Of a stretch of DNA of 64,000 nt, positions 52,474-61,184 are shown piece after piece. Each line of letters begins with the position of its first letter. Within the stretch, counting starts at the first letter, position 1. The notes beneath the pieces were generated by a model. That model did no database searches. It was not told the origin of the DNA and saw nothing but the letters and a program-made list of their open reading frames with translations. The DNA comes from Roseovarius indicus (GTDB lineage: Bacteria; Pseudomonadota; Alphaproteobacteria; Rhodobacterales; Rhodobacteraceae): the NCBI RefSeq assembly GCF_008728195.1, contig NZ_CP031598.1, positions 1,736,001-1,800,000 of the forward strand. Reading direction: 5' to 3'. The translations under genes and the position numbers were made by a program.

Positions 52474-54140
52474 CCAGGAAAATCCGGTGCGCCATCTATA
52501 CCCGCAAGTCCACCGAGGATGGGCTCGACCAGGAGTTCAACTCGCTTGATGCGCAACATGAAGCCTGTGCGGCCTATATCGCGAGCCAACGGGGCGAAGG
52601 CTGGAGTATGCTTCCCGCCCGCTATGACGATGGTGGCGTATCGGGCGGCACGCTGGAACGTCCGGCGCTCACGCAGCTGATGGAGGACGTCGATGCCGGG
52701 CGCATCGACATGATCGTGGTCTACAAGATTGACCGGCTGACGCGCTCGCTCTCGGACTTCGCCAAACTGGTGGACCGGTTCGAGGCCGCCGGGTGTTCCT
52801 TCGTGTCGGTCACACAAGCCTTTAACACCTCCTCGTCGATGGGCCGGCTCACGCTCAACATGCTCTTGAGCTTTGCCCAGTTCGAGCGTGAAGTGACGGC
52901 GGAACGCATCCGCGACAAGATCGCGGCCTCGAAGAAGCGCGGCCTCTGGATGGGCGGCGTGCCGCCCCTTGGCTACAACGCGCATCCCGATCCCAACACC
53001 CGCAGCCTCGTCATCAACGAGGGCGAGCGTGGCACGGTCGAAACCCTTTATGATCTCTACGACGAACTTGGCTGTCTCCGGGCTGTCGAGCAGGAAGCTG
53101 ACCGCCGCGGTCTGCGTTCCAAGCGGCATGTCTTCTCGACGGGCCGGGTGCAGGGCGGCGGCTCGCTGTCCCGGGGCCAGATCCACCACATTCTCTGCAA
53201 TCCAATTTACGTCGGCCGAATCCGCCACAAGGACAAGGTGTTTGACGGACAGCATGCGGCCATCATCGTTGACGAGTTGTGGGACCGGGTGCAGGCCAAG
53301 CTGCAGGACGCGAGTGTCAGGCCAAGATCGAGAAGCAAAGCGCAGGGGAGCGCGACCAGATCTGCGCCGCTCACGGGCAAGTTCCGCGACCAGACCGGCG
53401 ACCGCCTGACGCCATCGCATGCGAGCAAGGGCGGTCGGCGGATCCGCTACTATGTCTCGAACCGGCTTCTCTCCGGGGGCGACAAGGCGAACGGTTGGCG
53501 GCTACCGGCCCAGCAGTTCGAGAACTCGGTTGCCACCACGGTCGCAAAACATCTCGAAGACGCCATGCGCCGTCATACCCTGCTCGCGGCTCCCGACCTG
53601 GAGGCGGCGGACGAAACCTCGCGCAAAGTGGACGATCTTGTTCAACGCTTTCGAAGCGGAGATGCCCAGCTTCTCAAGACGCTCGTCACTGAGGGGCAGC
53701 TTGGAAAGGATCGTCTCAAGATACAGCTTGACCGTGATGAAATTGCGGCCCTTCTGGAAATGGCTCCCGAAGACATATCCGAGGCGATCCTGTCCATCGA
53801 GGCTCCATTCACGATGCGACGGCGAGGTGTGGAAGCGCGAATCGTCACCGGCGAGATCCTGTCCGGACCGGACCGCACGCTTATTCGTGGATTGGCCAAG
53901 GGCCATAAATGGGCGGCAGACCTCCAGAAGGGCATGCCGATCTCGCAGATTGCCCGCCGTGAAAAAGTGACCGAGGCCTACATTCGAACACGGGCGCAGC
54001 TCGCGTTCCTGGCGCCGTCGATCCAGACGGCGATTTTCGATGGCAAGCAGCCAGCCAATCTGACGCTTGAAAAACTGGTGCGCATGCAGATCCCGCTCGA
54101 CTGGACTGAGCAGGAGAGATTGCTTGGAATCGGCGCGTAA
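52470..54140 (+). CDS. Large serine recombinase, intact
   Basis: 556 residues from ATG 52470. Catalytic domain 1-150 with Ser14 in IYTRKSTEDG, ARYDDGGVSGGTLERP, VVYKIDRLTRSLSDFAKLVD, FNTSSSMGRLTLNMLLSFAQ, FERE; then a recombinase domain (GVPPLGYNAHPDPNTRSLVI), a zinc-ribbon-like region without clear Cys, and a C-terminal helix-rich part with MPISQIARREKVTEAYIRTR, a small HTH. It integrates or excises DNA by serine-phosphate linkage. Stops 354 bp before tRNA-Ser. Confidence 0.93.
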   Translation: MTRKIRCAIYTRKSTEDGLDQEFNSLDAQHEACAAYIASQRGEGWSMLPARYDDGGVSGGTLERPALTQLMEDVDAGRIDMIVVYKIDRLTRSLSDFAKLVDRFEAAGCSFVSVTQAFNTSSSMGRLTLNMLLSFAQFEREVTAERIRDKIAASKKRGLWMGGVPPLGYNAHPDPNTRSLVINEGERGTVETLYDLYDELGCLRAVEQEADRRGLRSKRHVFSTGRVQGGGSLSRGQIHHILCNPIYVGRIRHKDKVFDGQHAAIIVDELWDRVQAKLQDASVRPRSRSKAQGSATRSAPLTGKFRDQTGDRLTPSHASKGGRRIRYYVSNRLLSGGDKANGWRLPAQQFENSVATTVAKHLEDAMRRHTLLAAPDLEAADETSRKVDDLVQRFRSGDAQLLKTLVTEGQLGKDRLKIQLDRDEIAALLEMAPEDISEAILSIEAPFTMRRRGVEARIVTGEILSGPDRTLIRGLAKGHKWAADLQKGMPISQIARREKVTEAYIRTRAQLAFLAPSIQTAIFDGKQPANLTLEKLVRMQIPLDWTEQERLLGIGA

Positions 54141-54494
54141 CAGGCCGTCCCTGATACGCGATCCAATCTCCCTGATCCTCCCTGAAAATTCCCTGTTAGC
54201 CTGAAACGTTTCCCTGTTCTGTTTGTAGGGAAATGACGCCTTAAGGTATTGTTTTGCAGTGGTTTCGTCTTGGGCGCATATGCCCAATCTCTCTCAATAC
54301 CCTGTAAATCGAGTGTTATCAGGGAAATCTCTCTAAAACCGAACCGCGCCAAATGGCCAACTGAGACGCGGGCTATGATCCAGGGGAAATGGGGAGATAC
54401 GGTGCGTCTCACTTCGAATGCCCAGCTCGTATCCAGCGGGAATTGCGGCTGAAAACGCGGGAAAACCGTACACGGGAAATGAGACTGGGGTGGG
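54141..54494. other. Repeat-rich region between recombinase and tRNA-Ser
   Basis: No gene. It holds at least five TCCCTG units in direct or inverted orientation (TCCCTGAT near 54148 and 54170, CTCCCTGAAAATTCCCTGTT near 54177-54196, TTTCCCTGTTCTG near 54208, TAGGGAAA near 54226 and CAGGGAAAT near 54320). Such short repeats near a tRNA end look like recombinase arm or accessory sites. Confidence 0.5.
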
Positions 54495-54584
54495 TGGCGG
54501 AGGAGGTGGGATTCGAACCCACGGTACGCTTTCACGTACGCCGGTTTTCAAGACCGGTGCAATCGACCACTCTGCCACTCCTCC
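54495..54584 (-). tRNA. tRNA-Ser(UGA)
   Basis: Read on minus, GGAGGAGTGGCAGAGTGG starts the acceptor and D-arm; the anticodon arm is CCGGT-CTTGAAA-ACCGG with anticodon TGA; a long variable arm TACG...CGTA follows; then the T-arm GGGTTCGAATCCC and CCTCCTCC-G-CCA with encoded CCA. 90 nt including CCA, the usual class II size. Confidence 0.95.
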
Positions 54585-54805
54585 GGGTCCGGACCTCCTT
54601 AAGGGGGCCTGCGCGATTCTGAAAGGTGCGAGTTGCAGGGGAATTTCGCCAAGGAGCGCGCGGCGCACTTTTCTTGTGTCCGAACTGGCGCTAGACTGCG
54701 GCAAGAGCGGCCTGTGCGCGGGGTGCGCGTGGGGCGGAAGGCGAGAAAATCCGGAAAAACCGGGAGGGCGCAGATCAACGCGCCGCGACAGGCAAGGAAC
54801 TTGGG

Positions 54806-55684
54806 ATGGCGTATCATACAGAAGGGCGCAGGCTATTGAGGGCGGGCACGGCGATCGCCCTGGCCGGCGGGCTGGCCCTTGGCGGCTGCGGCGAAGGCAC
54901 GGAGGGCGGCACGTTCGGCTTTCTCAAGCCCAAGGCCGACACGGCCGAGGCGGCGGACATGCAGGACACCTCGACCACCAAGCTGGTCGAACGCGATGTC
55001 GAGGCGCCGGAAGTCTTCCAGGTCACCGATAGCGGGCTGTGGGACGGCCGGCCCTCGCTGGGCGGCGTCTGGGTGGCGCACCCCGACGTGAAGGAGCCCG
55101 AGCGGGTCATCATCCGCAACACCAAGAATTCCAAGTTCGTGATCGGGGCGCTGTTCCGCCGCGAGCGCAACAACCCGGGCCCGTCGATCCAGGTGTCGTC
55201 GGATGCCGCGTCGGCGCTGGGCATGCTGGCCGGCGCCCCGGCGCAGCTCAACGTGACGGCCCTGCGCCGCGAAGCGCAGCCCACCGATGCGGAAGAGGTG
55301 GCCGAGGCGCCCGCGACCGATCTGACGGCGCCCGAGAGCGTCGAGGCGACCACGCTCGATCCGGTCTCGACCGCGACCGCCGCGATCGAGGAGGCCGAGG
55401 CCACGCCGCCCACGCCGGAACCGAAACCCAAGCCGCCGCAAACCTCGTCTCTCGACAAGCCCTACCTGCAGATCGGCATCTTCAGCGTCGAGGAGAACGC
55501 CCTCAACACTGCCGAGGCCATGCGCCAGAACGGCATGGTGCCGACCGTCAAGAAACAGAGCGCCAAGGGCAAGACCTTCTGGCGCGTCATCGTGGGCCCC
55601 GCCGCCAACAAGGCCGAGCGCAGCGCGCTGCTGCGCAAGGTCAAGGGCGTCGGGTTCGCGGATGCCTATCCCGTAACAAACTGA
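54806..55684 (+). CDS. SPOR-domain lipoprotein
   Basis: 292 residues. Signal peptide with lipobox LALGGC (Cys ~28), a short N-terminal conserved domain (FQVTDSGLWDGRPSLGGVWV, AHPDVKEPERVIIRNTKNSK), a Pro/Ala/Glu-rich linker and a C-terminal SPOR domain (~218-290: YLQIGIFSVEENALNTAEAM, FWRVIVGPAANKAERSALLR). It should be an outer-membrane lipoprotein whose SPOR domain binds denuded peptidoglycan at the septum. 11 bp before dacF, so cotranscribed. Confidence 0.88.
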   Translation: MAYHTEGRRLLRAGTAIALAGGLALGGCGEGTEGGTFGFLKPKADTAEAADMQDTSTTKLVERDVEAPEVFQVTDSGLWDGRPSLGGVWVAHPDVKEPERVIIRNTKNSKFVIGALFRRERNNPGPSIQVSSDAASALGMLAGAPAQLNVTALRREAQPTDAEEVAEAPATDLTAPESVEATTLDPVSTATAAIEEAEATPPTPEPKPKPPQTSSLDKPYLQIGIFSVEENALNTAEAMRQNGMVPTVKKQSAKGKTFWRVIVGPAANKAERSALLRKVKGVGFADAYPVTN

Positions 55685-55695
55685 AGCTGATCCCT

Positions 55696-56862
55696 ATGCC
55701 TCGTCTGACCCTACTCCTGTCGCACATCGTTCTGATCGTCCTGCTGGCGCTGCCGGCGCGCGCCTTCGACACCCAGGCCAAGGCCGCCTATGTGATGGAC
55801 ATGACGACCGGCACCGTGCTGCTGGACAAGAACGCCGATACGCCGCTGCCGCCTGCCTCGATGTCGAAGCTGATGACGCTCTACGTGGCGTTCGAGGCGA
55901 TCCGTGACGGGCGGCTGTCGCTCGACGAAAAGCTGCCGGTCTCCGAGCACGCCATGAGCTATGGCGGCTCGACCATGTTTCTCGACACCACCGACCGGGT
56001 GACCGTCGAAGACCTGCTGCGCGGCATCATCGTGCTGTCGGGGAACGACGCCTGTGCCGTGATCGCCGAGGCGCTGAGCCCCAACGGCACCGAGGCCGGC
56101 TTTGCCCGCTTCATGACCCAGCGCGCCCAGCAGCTGGGGATGACCAGCTCCACCTTCCAGAATTCCAACGGCTGGCCCGCGGCGGGCCACCTGATGAGCG
56201 TGCGTGACCTTGCGCTTCTGGCCCGGCACATCATCGAGGATTTCCCGGAATTCTACCCGATGTTCGCCGAGACCGAGTATTCCTTCGATGGGCGCGCCCC
56301 GCAGAACACGCAGAACCGCAACCCGCTTCTGCGGCTTGGCATTGGCGCCGACGGCCTCAAGACCGGGCACACCGAGCGGGCGGGTTATGGCCTTGTCGGG
56401 TCGGCCAAGCAGGGCGACCGCCGGGTGATCGTGGTGGTCTCGGGCCTGCAGACGGCCGGCCAGCGCGCCGAGGAGGCCGAGGCGCTGGTCACCTGGGCCT
56501 TCCGCCAGTTCGTGCAGAAATCGGTGGTCAAGGCCGACACGCAGGTTGCCATGGCCGATGTCTGGATGGGTCAGGCCGACAGCGTCGGGCTGGTGCCGGG
56601 CGAGGATGTATCGGCCTTGCTGCCGGTGCTGTCCGATGAAGAGGTGCAGGCCGAGGTGGTCTATACCGGCCCGGTTCACGCGCCGGTGGCGAAGGGTGAC
56701 GAGCTGGCCCAGCTTGTTTTCGCCCCCGAAGGCCTGCCCGAGAAGAGCGTGCCGCTCTATGCCGCCAACGACGTGCCGTCGGGGGGCTTTCTCGTCAGGC
56801 TCAAGACGGTGTCGGGGCTGCTTCTGAATCGGCTGAGGCAGGGCCCCGAGGGCCAGCTTTGA
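55696..56862 (+). CDS. dacF: D-alanyl-D-alanine carboxypeptidase
   Basis: 388 residues, signal peptide to ~ARAF. Penicillin-binding motifs: SxxK in ASMSKLM (S55, K58), SGN in VLSGNDACAV, KTG in GLKTGHTERAGYGLV. The C-terminal PBP5-like beta domain follows. It trims pentapeptides of peptidoglycan in the periplasm. Ends in a 4-bp overlap with tmk (TTGA). Confidence 0.93.
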   Translation: MPRLTLLLSHIVLIVLLALPARAFDTQAKAAYVMDMTTGTVLLDKNADTPLPPASMSKLMTLYVAFEAIRDGRLSLDEKLPVSEHAMSYGGSTMFLDTTDRVTVEDLLRGIIVLSGNDACAVIAEALSPNGTEAGFARFMTQRAQQLGMTSSTFQNSNGWPAAGHLMSVRDLALLARHIIEDFPEFYPMFAETEYSFDGRAPQNTQNRNPLLRLGIGADGLKTGHTERAGYGLVGSAKQGDRRVIVVVSGLQTAGQRAEEAEALVTWAFRQFVQKSVVKADTQVAMADVWMGQADSVGLVPGEDVSALLPVLSDEEVQAEVVYTGPVHAPVAKGDELAQLVFAPEGLPEKSVPLYAANDVPSGGFLVRLKTVSGLLLNRLRQGPEGQL

Positions 56863-57485
56863 GTGGCGGTGCCCGGTTCATCACGCTTGAAGGGATAGAC
56901 GGTTCGGGCAAGTCGACACAGGCGCGGCTGCTGGCCGAGGCGCTGCGCGGGCAGGGGCATGTCGTGCATCTGACGCGCGAGCCGGGCGGCAGCCCCGGGG
57001 CCGAGGAAATCCGCAAGCTTCTGCTGGAAGGCGACCCCGATCGCTGGTCGGCCGAGACCGAGATCCTGCTCTTTACCGCCGCGCGGCGGGACCATCTGGA
57101 GCGGGTGATCGAGCCGGCGCTGGCACGCGGAGAGATCGTCATTTGCGACCGCTTCGCCGACAGCACCCGCATGTACCAGGGCCTGCGCAGTGCCGAGGGC
57201 CGCGAGATGGTCGACAGCCTGCATGACCTGATGATCAAGCGCGAGCCCGACCTGACCCTGCTGATCGACCTCGACCCGCAGGCGGGGCTTGACCGGGCGC
57301 TGTCGCGCAAGGGCAGCGAAGAGCGCTTCGAAAGCTTCGGTACCGACCTTCAGGCGCGGATGCGGGCCGGGTTCCTGGAGCTTGCGGGCGACTTTCCCGA
57401 CCGGATCACCGTCATCGACGGCGCGCGGGCGCCCGAGCAGGTTGCACAGGATATCCTGGGCGTCGTAACCTCGCGCCTCAGATGA
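56859..57485 (+). CDS. tmk: Thymidylate kinase
   Basis: 208 residues from a TTG start in overlap with dacF. P-loop GIDGSGKST, DR[YF]-type motif in CDRFADSTRMYQG, lid region SRKGSEERFESF. Phosphorylates dTMP to dTDP. The neighbouring holB overlaps it by 4 bp, a widely kept pair. Confidence 0.95.
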   Translation: MSGGARFITLEGIDGSGKSTQARLLAEALRGQGHVVHLTREPGGSPGAEEIRKLLLEGDPDRWSAETEILLFTAARRDHLERVIEPALARGEIVICDRFADSTRMYQGLRSAEGREMVDSLHDLMIKREPDLTLLIDLDPQAGLDRALSRKGSEERFESFGTDLQARMRAGFLELAGDFPDRITVIDGARAPEQVAQDILGVVTSRLR

Positions 57486-58603
57486 GCGACGACTCCACAG
57501 CCAGACCCGATCAGATCGCCGGCGCCCCGCATCCGCGGGAGACGCCTGAATTATATGGTCAAAAACCCGCCGAGCAGGCGTTCCTGACCGCGTTCAACTC
57601 GGGCCGCATGCATCATGGCTGGTTGCTGACCGGCCCGCGCGGGGTGGGCAAGGCCACGCTGGCGTGGAAGATCGCACGGTTCCTGCTGGCCACGCCCGAG
57701 GCCGACGAGGGCGGGCTGTTCGGCGATGCACCGCCCGTGCCCGATACGCTCGACGTGCCCGAGGATCATCCGGTCGCAAGGCGCCTGCTGGCCGGGTCCG
57801 ACCCGGGGCTGTACCACATCACCCGCAGGGTCAACGAAAAGACAGGCCGCCTGCGCGACATGATCATCGCGGAAAATGTGCGTGATTTGAACCGCTTCCT
57901 GCACATGTCGGCGACCGAGGGCGGGCGGCGCGTGGTGATCATCGACAGTGCCGACGAGATGAACACACAGGCCGCCAACGCCCTGCTGAAGATGCTTGAG
58001 GAGCCGCCGGCAAGAACGACGCTGCTGCTGATCAGCCACCAGCCCGCCAAGCTTCTGCCGACGATCCGGTCACGGTGCCGCGACCTGCGGCTGGTGCCGC
58101 TCTCGACCGAGGATATGGCCGCCGCGCTGCGGCAGGCCGGGGTGGAGCCGGGCACGGAGACCGAGGCGATTGCCGAGCTCTCCGGCGGGTCGGTGGGGGA
58201 GGCGGTGCGGCTGCTGAACCTCGAAGGGTTAAAACTTTATGAAGAGCTGGTCGGATTGGCGGCCAGCCTGCCGCGGCTTGACCGGCCCAAGGCCAATGCG
58301 CTGGCACAGGCCGCGGCGGCGCGCGGGGCGGAGGACAAGCTCGACCTGCTTTTCGGCCTGACCGACCTGATGCTGGCCCGGCTGGCCCGCACGGGCGCCA
58401 CCGGCACGGCCCCGCCCGAGGCCGCGAAAGGCGAGGCCGAGATGCTGACCCGCCTCGCGCCCGGGCCCCACCAGGCGCGCGCCTGGGCGGCGCTGGCGCA
58501 GGAGATCGGCGAACGCGCGCGCCATGGCCGGGCGGTGAACCTTGACCCTGCCGCCTTGGTGCTTGATACGGTCTTCAAGCTGCAAAACTGTGCCAGAGCC
58601 TGA
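57482..58603 (+). CDS. holB: DNA polymerase III delta' subunit
   Basis: 373 residues. P-loop-like GPRGVGKATLAWK (A instead of T/S after K), then FLHMSATEGGRRVVIIDSAD, ALLKMLEEPPARTTLLLISH and TIRSRCRDLRL, the clamp-loader set. A proteobacterial delta' with extra ~30 residues compared with E. coli. Ends 6 bp before tatD. Confidence 0.93.
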   Translation: MSDDSTARPDQIAGAPHPRETPELYGQKPAEQAFLTAFNSGRMHHGWLLTGPRGVGKATLAWKIARFLLATPEADEGGLFGDAPPVPDTLDVPEDHPVARRLLAGSDPGLYHITRRVNEKTGRLRDMIIAENVRDLNRFLHMSATEGGRRVVIIDSADEMNTQAANALLKMLEEPPARTTLLLISHQPAKLLPTIRSRCRDLRLVPLSTEDMAAALRQAGVEPGTETEAIAELSGGSVGEAVRLLNLEGLKLYEELVGLAASLPRLDRPKANALAQAAAARGAEDKLDLLFGLTDLMLARLARTGATGTAPPEAAKGEAEMLTRLAPGPHQARAWAALAQEIGERARHGRAVNLDPAALVLDTVFKLQNCARA

Positions 58604-58609
58604 GGTTTC

Positions 58610-59401
58610 ATGTCCGACCCCGTCGCGATCACCGACAGCCATTGCCATCTCGACTTCGACACGTTCGACGAAGAGCGTGACGATATCGTTAACCGCGCGG
58701 TCGAGGCCGGCGTCACGAAGATGGTCACGATCTGCACCAAGCTGCGGCTGGAGCCGCAGGTGCGGGCGATCGCCGAGGCCTATGACCCCGTCTTCTACGC
58801 CGCCGGCACCCACCCGATGAGCGCCGCCGACGAGCCGATGGCGACGGTCGACGAGCTGGTGAAGCTGGCAGAACATCCGAAATTCGTGGGCATCGGCGAG
58901 ACGGGGCTCGATTACCATTACACCGCGGAAAGCGCGGAGGTGCAGAAGGAAAGCCTGCACGTCCATATCGCCGCCGCGCGCGAGACCGGCTTGCCGCTCA
59001 TCATCCATTCCCGCGATGCCGACGAGGACATGGCCCGCATCCTGACCGACGAGTACAGGAACGGCGCCTATTCCTGTGTCATGCATTGCTTTTCTTCCGG
59101 GGCCGCGCTGGCGAAATCGGCGCTGGAGCTGGGGTTCTACCTATCGATGTCGGGCATCGCCGCCTTCCCGAAAAGCCAGGAGCTGCGGGATATCTTTGCC
59201 GCCGCGCCGGCCGACCGGATCCTTGTCGAAACCGACGCGCCCTATCTTGCGCCGCCGCCCTATCGCGGCAAGCGGAACGAGCCCTCCTATACCGTGCACA
59301 CCGCCAAGGTGGGAGCCGAGGTGTTCGGCATGGACTGGCCCGATTTCGCGGCGCAGACACAGGCGAATTTCCGGCGCCTCTTCTGGAAGGCCGCCGCATG
59401 A
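58610..59401 (+). CDS. tatD: TatD-family metal-dependent nuclease
   Basis: 263 residues. Metal ligands in TDSHCHLDFDTFDEER, E in GIGETGLDYHY, H in IIHSRDADEDM, H in CVMHCFSSGA, and D in LVETDAPYLAP. TIM-barrel DNase-like hydrolase. Overlaps the next gene by 4 bp. Confidence 0.95.
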   Translation: MSDPVAITDSHCHLDFDTFDEERDDIVNRAVEAGVTKMVTICTKLRLEPQVRAIAEAYDPVFYAAGTHPMSAADEPMATVDELVKLAEHPKFVGIGETGLDYHYTAESAEVQKESLHVHIAAARETGLPLIIHSRDADEDMARILTDEYRNGAYSCVMHCFSSGAALAKSALELGFYLSMSGIAAFPKSQELRDIFAAAPADRILVETDAPYLAPPPYRGKRNEPSYTVHTAKVGAEVFGMDWPDFAAQTQANFRRLFWKAAA

Positions 59402-60195
59402 CCGAAACGCGCTTTACCATCCTGGGCTGCGGGTCGTCCGGCGGGGTGCCGCGGCTGGGCAACAACTGGGGCGATTGCGACCCGGAAAACCCGAAGAACA
59501 ACCGCCGCCGCTGTTCGATGCTGATCGAGCGGGAAGGCGAGGGGGGCACGACCCGGGTGCTGATCGACACCTCGCCCGACCTGCGCAGCCAGCTTCTGGG
59601 CGCGGGCGTGGGCGAGTTGGATGCGGTCGTCTACACCCATGACCACGCCGACCACGTGCACGGGCTCGACGACCTGCGGATGATCGTCTTCAACATGAAG
59701 CAGCGGGTGCCGGTCTGGGCCGATGGCGACACGCAGAACACGCTTTATTCCCGCTTCGGATATGCCTTCATGCAACCTGAGGGCTCGCCTTATCCACCGA
59801 TCCTCGAGATGCACACCATCAAAGGCGACATCACGGTCGAGGGGGCCGGCGGGGCGGTGACGCTGCGGCCGTTCAAGGTGAACCACGGCTCGATCGATGC
59901 GCTGGGCTTCCGGATCGGCGAGCTGGCCTACCTGCCGGACGTGGCGGAGATCCCCGAGGAAAGCTGGGCCGCGCTGGAGGGGCTCGATTGCTGGGTGCTC
60001 GACGCGCTGCGCCGCACGCCGCACCCGACCCATTCGCACCTGGAACAGTCGCTTGAGTGGATCGGCCGCGCCGCGCCGCGCCGGGCGGTGCTGACCAACA
60101 TGCATATCGACCTGGATTACCAGACCGTGGCGGACGAGACGCCCGAGCATATCACCCCTGCCTATGACGGCATGGTGATTACCTATACGGACTAG
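59398..60195 (+). CDS. MBL-fold metallo-hydrolase (PhnP-like)
   Basis: 265 residues. LGCGSSGGVPRLGNNWGDCD-P then the metal site THDHADHVHGLDD and a second His in VNHGSIDALGFR. The order matches PhnP-type phosphodiesterases and other small MBL hydrolases. ATGA overlap with tatD upstream. Substrate unknown. Confidence 0.9.
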   Translation: MTETRFTILGCGSSGGVPRLGNNWGDCDPENPKNNRRRCSMLIEREGEGGTTRVLIDTSPDLRSQLLGAGVGELDAVVYTHDHADHVHGLDDLRMIVFNMKQRVPVWADGDTQNTLYSRFGYAFMQPEGSPYPPILEMHTIKGDITVEGAGGAVTLRPFKVNHGSIDALGFRIGELAYLPDVAEIPEESWAALEGLDCWVLDALRRTPHPTHSHLEQSLEWIGRAAPRRAVLTNMHIDLDYQTVADETPEHITPAYDGMVITYTD

Positions 60196-60199
60196 GCCC

Positions 60200-61129
60200 T
60201 TGCAGGCGCTTATTGATGTCATCCTTCCGGTCTTCCTGGTCATCGGGTTCGGTTACCTGGCGGTCTGGCGGGGATGGTTCAGCCAGGCGGGTGTCGACGG
60301 GCTGACGAAATTTTCGCAGAGCTTTGCCATTCCCTGTCTTCTGTTCACCGCCATCGCGCGGCTGGACCTCGGCCAGAGCTTCGACTGGCGGCTTCTTGTC
60401 AGCTTCTATGCCGGCGCCCTGGCCGGGTTCACGCTGGGGCTGTTCGGGGCGCGGTTCCTGTTCCGGCGGGACTGGGAGGATTCGGTTGTCATCGGGTTCA
60501 TCTGCCTGTTCTCAAACTCGGTCCTGCTGGGGCTTCCGCTGACCGAACGGGCCTATGGCGCCGATGCGCTGGAGGCGAATTTCGCCATCATCGCGATGCA
60601 TTCGCCGATCTGCTACGGCATCGGGATCTCGGTGATGGAGATCGTGCGCGCCAAGGGGCAGGCGGGTTTCGGCGTGGTCAAGCGGGTGGTGAAATCGATG
60701 TTCTCGAACGCGCTGATCCTCGGGATCGGGGCGGGGTTCATCGTTAACTTCTCCGGTGTGACGCTGCCCGGCGTGCTGAACGATGCGCTTGACCTGATGG
60801 TGCGGGCCGCGCTGCCGGCGGCGATCTTCGGGATGGGGGGCGTGCTGGCAAGCTACAAGGCCGAGGGCGATTTCCGGATCGTGCTATATGCCTGCCTTAT
60901 TTCATTGGTCATTCACCCGACGATCACCCGCAGCATGGGCCTGGCGCTGAGCCTGCCGGTGGAGCCCACACGCTCGGCCGTTCTGACGGCAGCGATGGCG
61001 CCGGGGGTGAACGCCTATATCTTCGCCTCGATGTATGGCCGCGCCATGCGCGTGGCTGCGACGACCGTGCTGGTCGCCACTGCGTTAACCATTTTGACCG
61101 CCTGGGTCTGGCTGAGCTTCCTGCCGTAA
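60200..61129 (+). CDS. AEC-family auxin/malonate-type transporter
   Basis: 309 residues from a TTG start 4 bp after the hydrolase. About ten membrane helices, with FSQSFAIPCLLFTAIARLDL, FSNSVLLGLPLTERAYG and APGVNAYIFASMYGRA matching the AEC family. It likely exports a small organic anion; unknown. Confidence 0.9.
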   Translation: MQALIDVILPVFLVIGFGYLAVWRGWFSQAGVDGLTKFSQSFAIPCLLFTAIARLDLGQSFDWRLLVSFYAGALAGFTLGLFGARFLFRRDWEDSVVIGFICLFSNSVLLGLPLTERAYGADALEANFAIIAMHSPICYGIGISVMEIVRAKGQAGFGVVKRVVKSMFSNALILGIGAGFIVNFSGVTLPGVLNDALDLMVRAALPAAIFGMGGVLASYKAEGDFRIVLYACLISLVIHPTITRSMGLALSLPVEPTRSAVLTAAMAPGVNAYIFASMYGRAMRVAATTVLVATALTILTAWVWLSFLP

Positions 61130-61184
61130 GGGGCAGGGGGCTTCGTAACAGACCTTCCTTAAGACTTCGCAAACGCCGTGGAGA

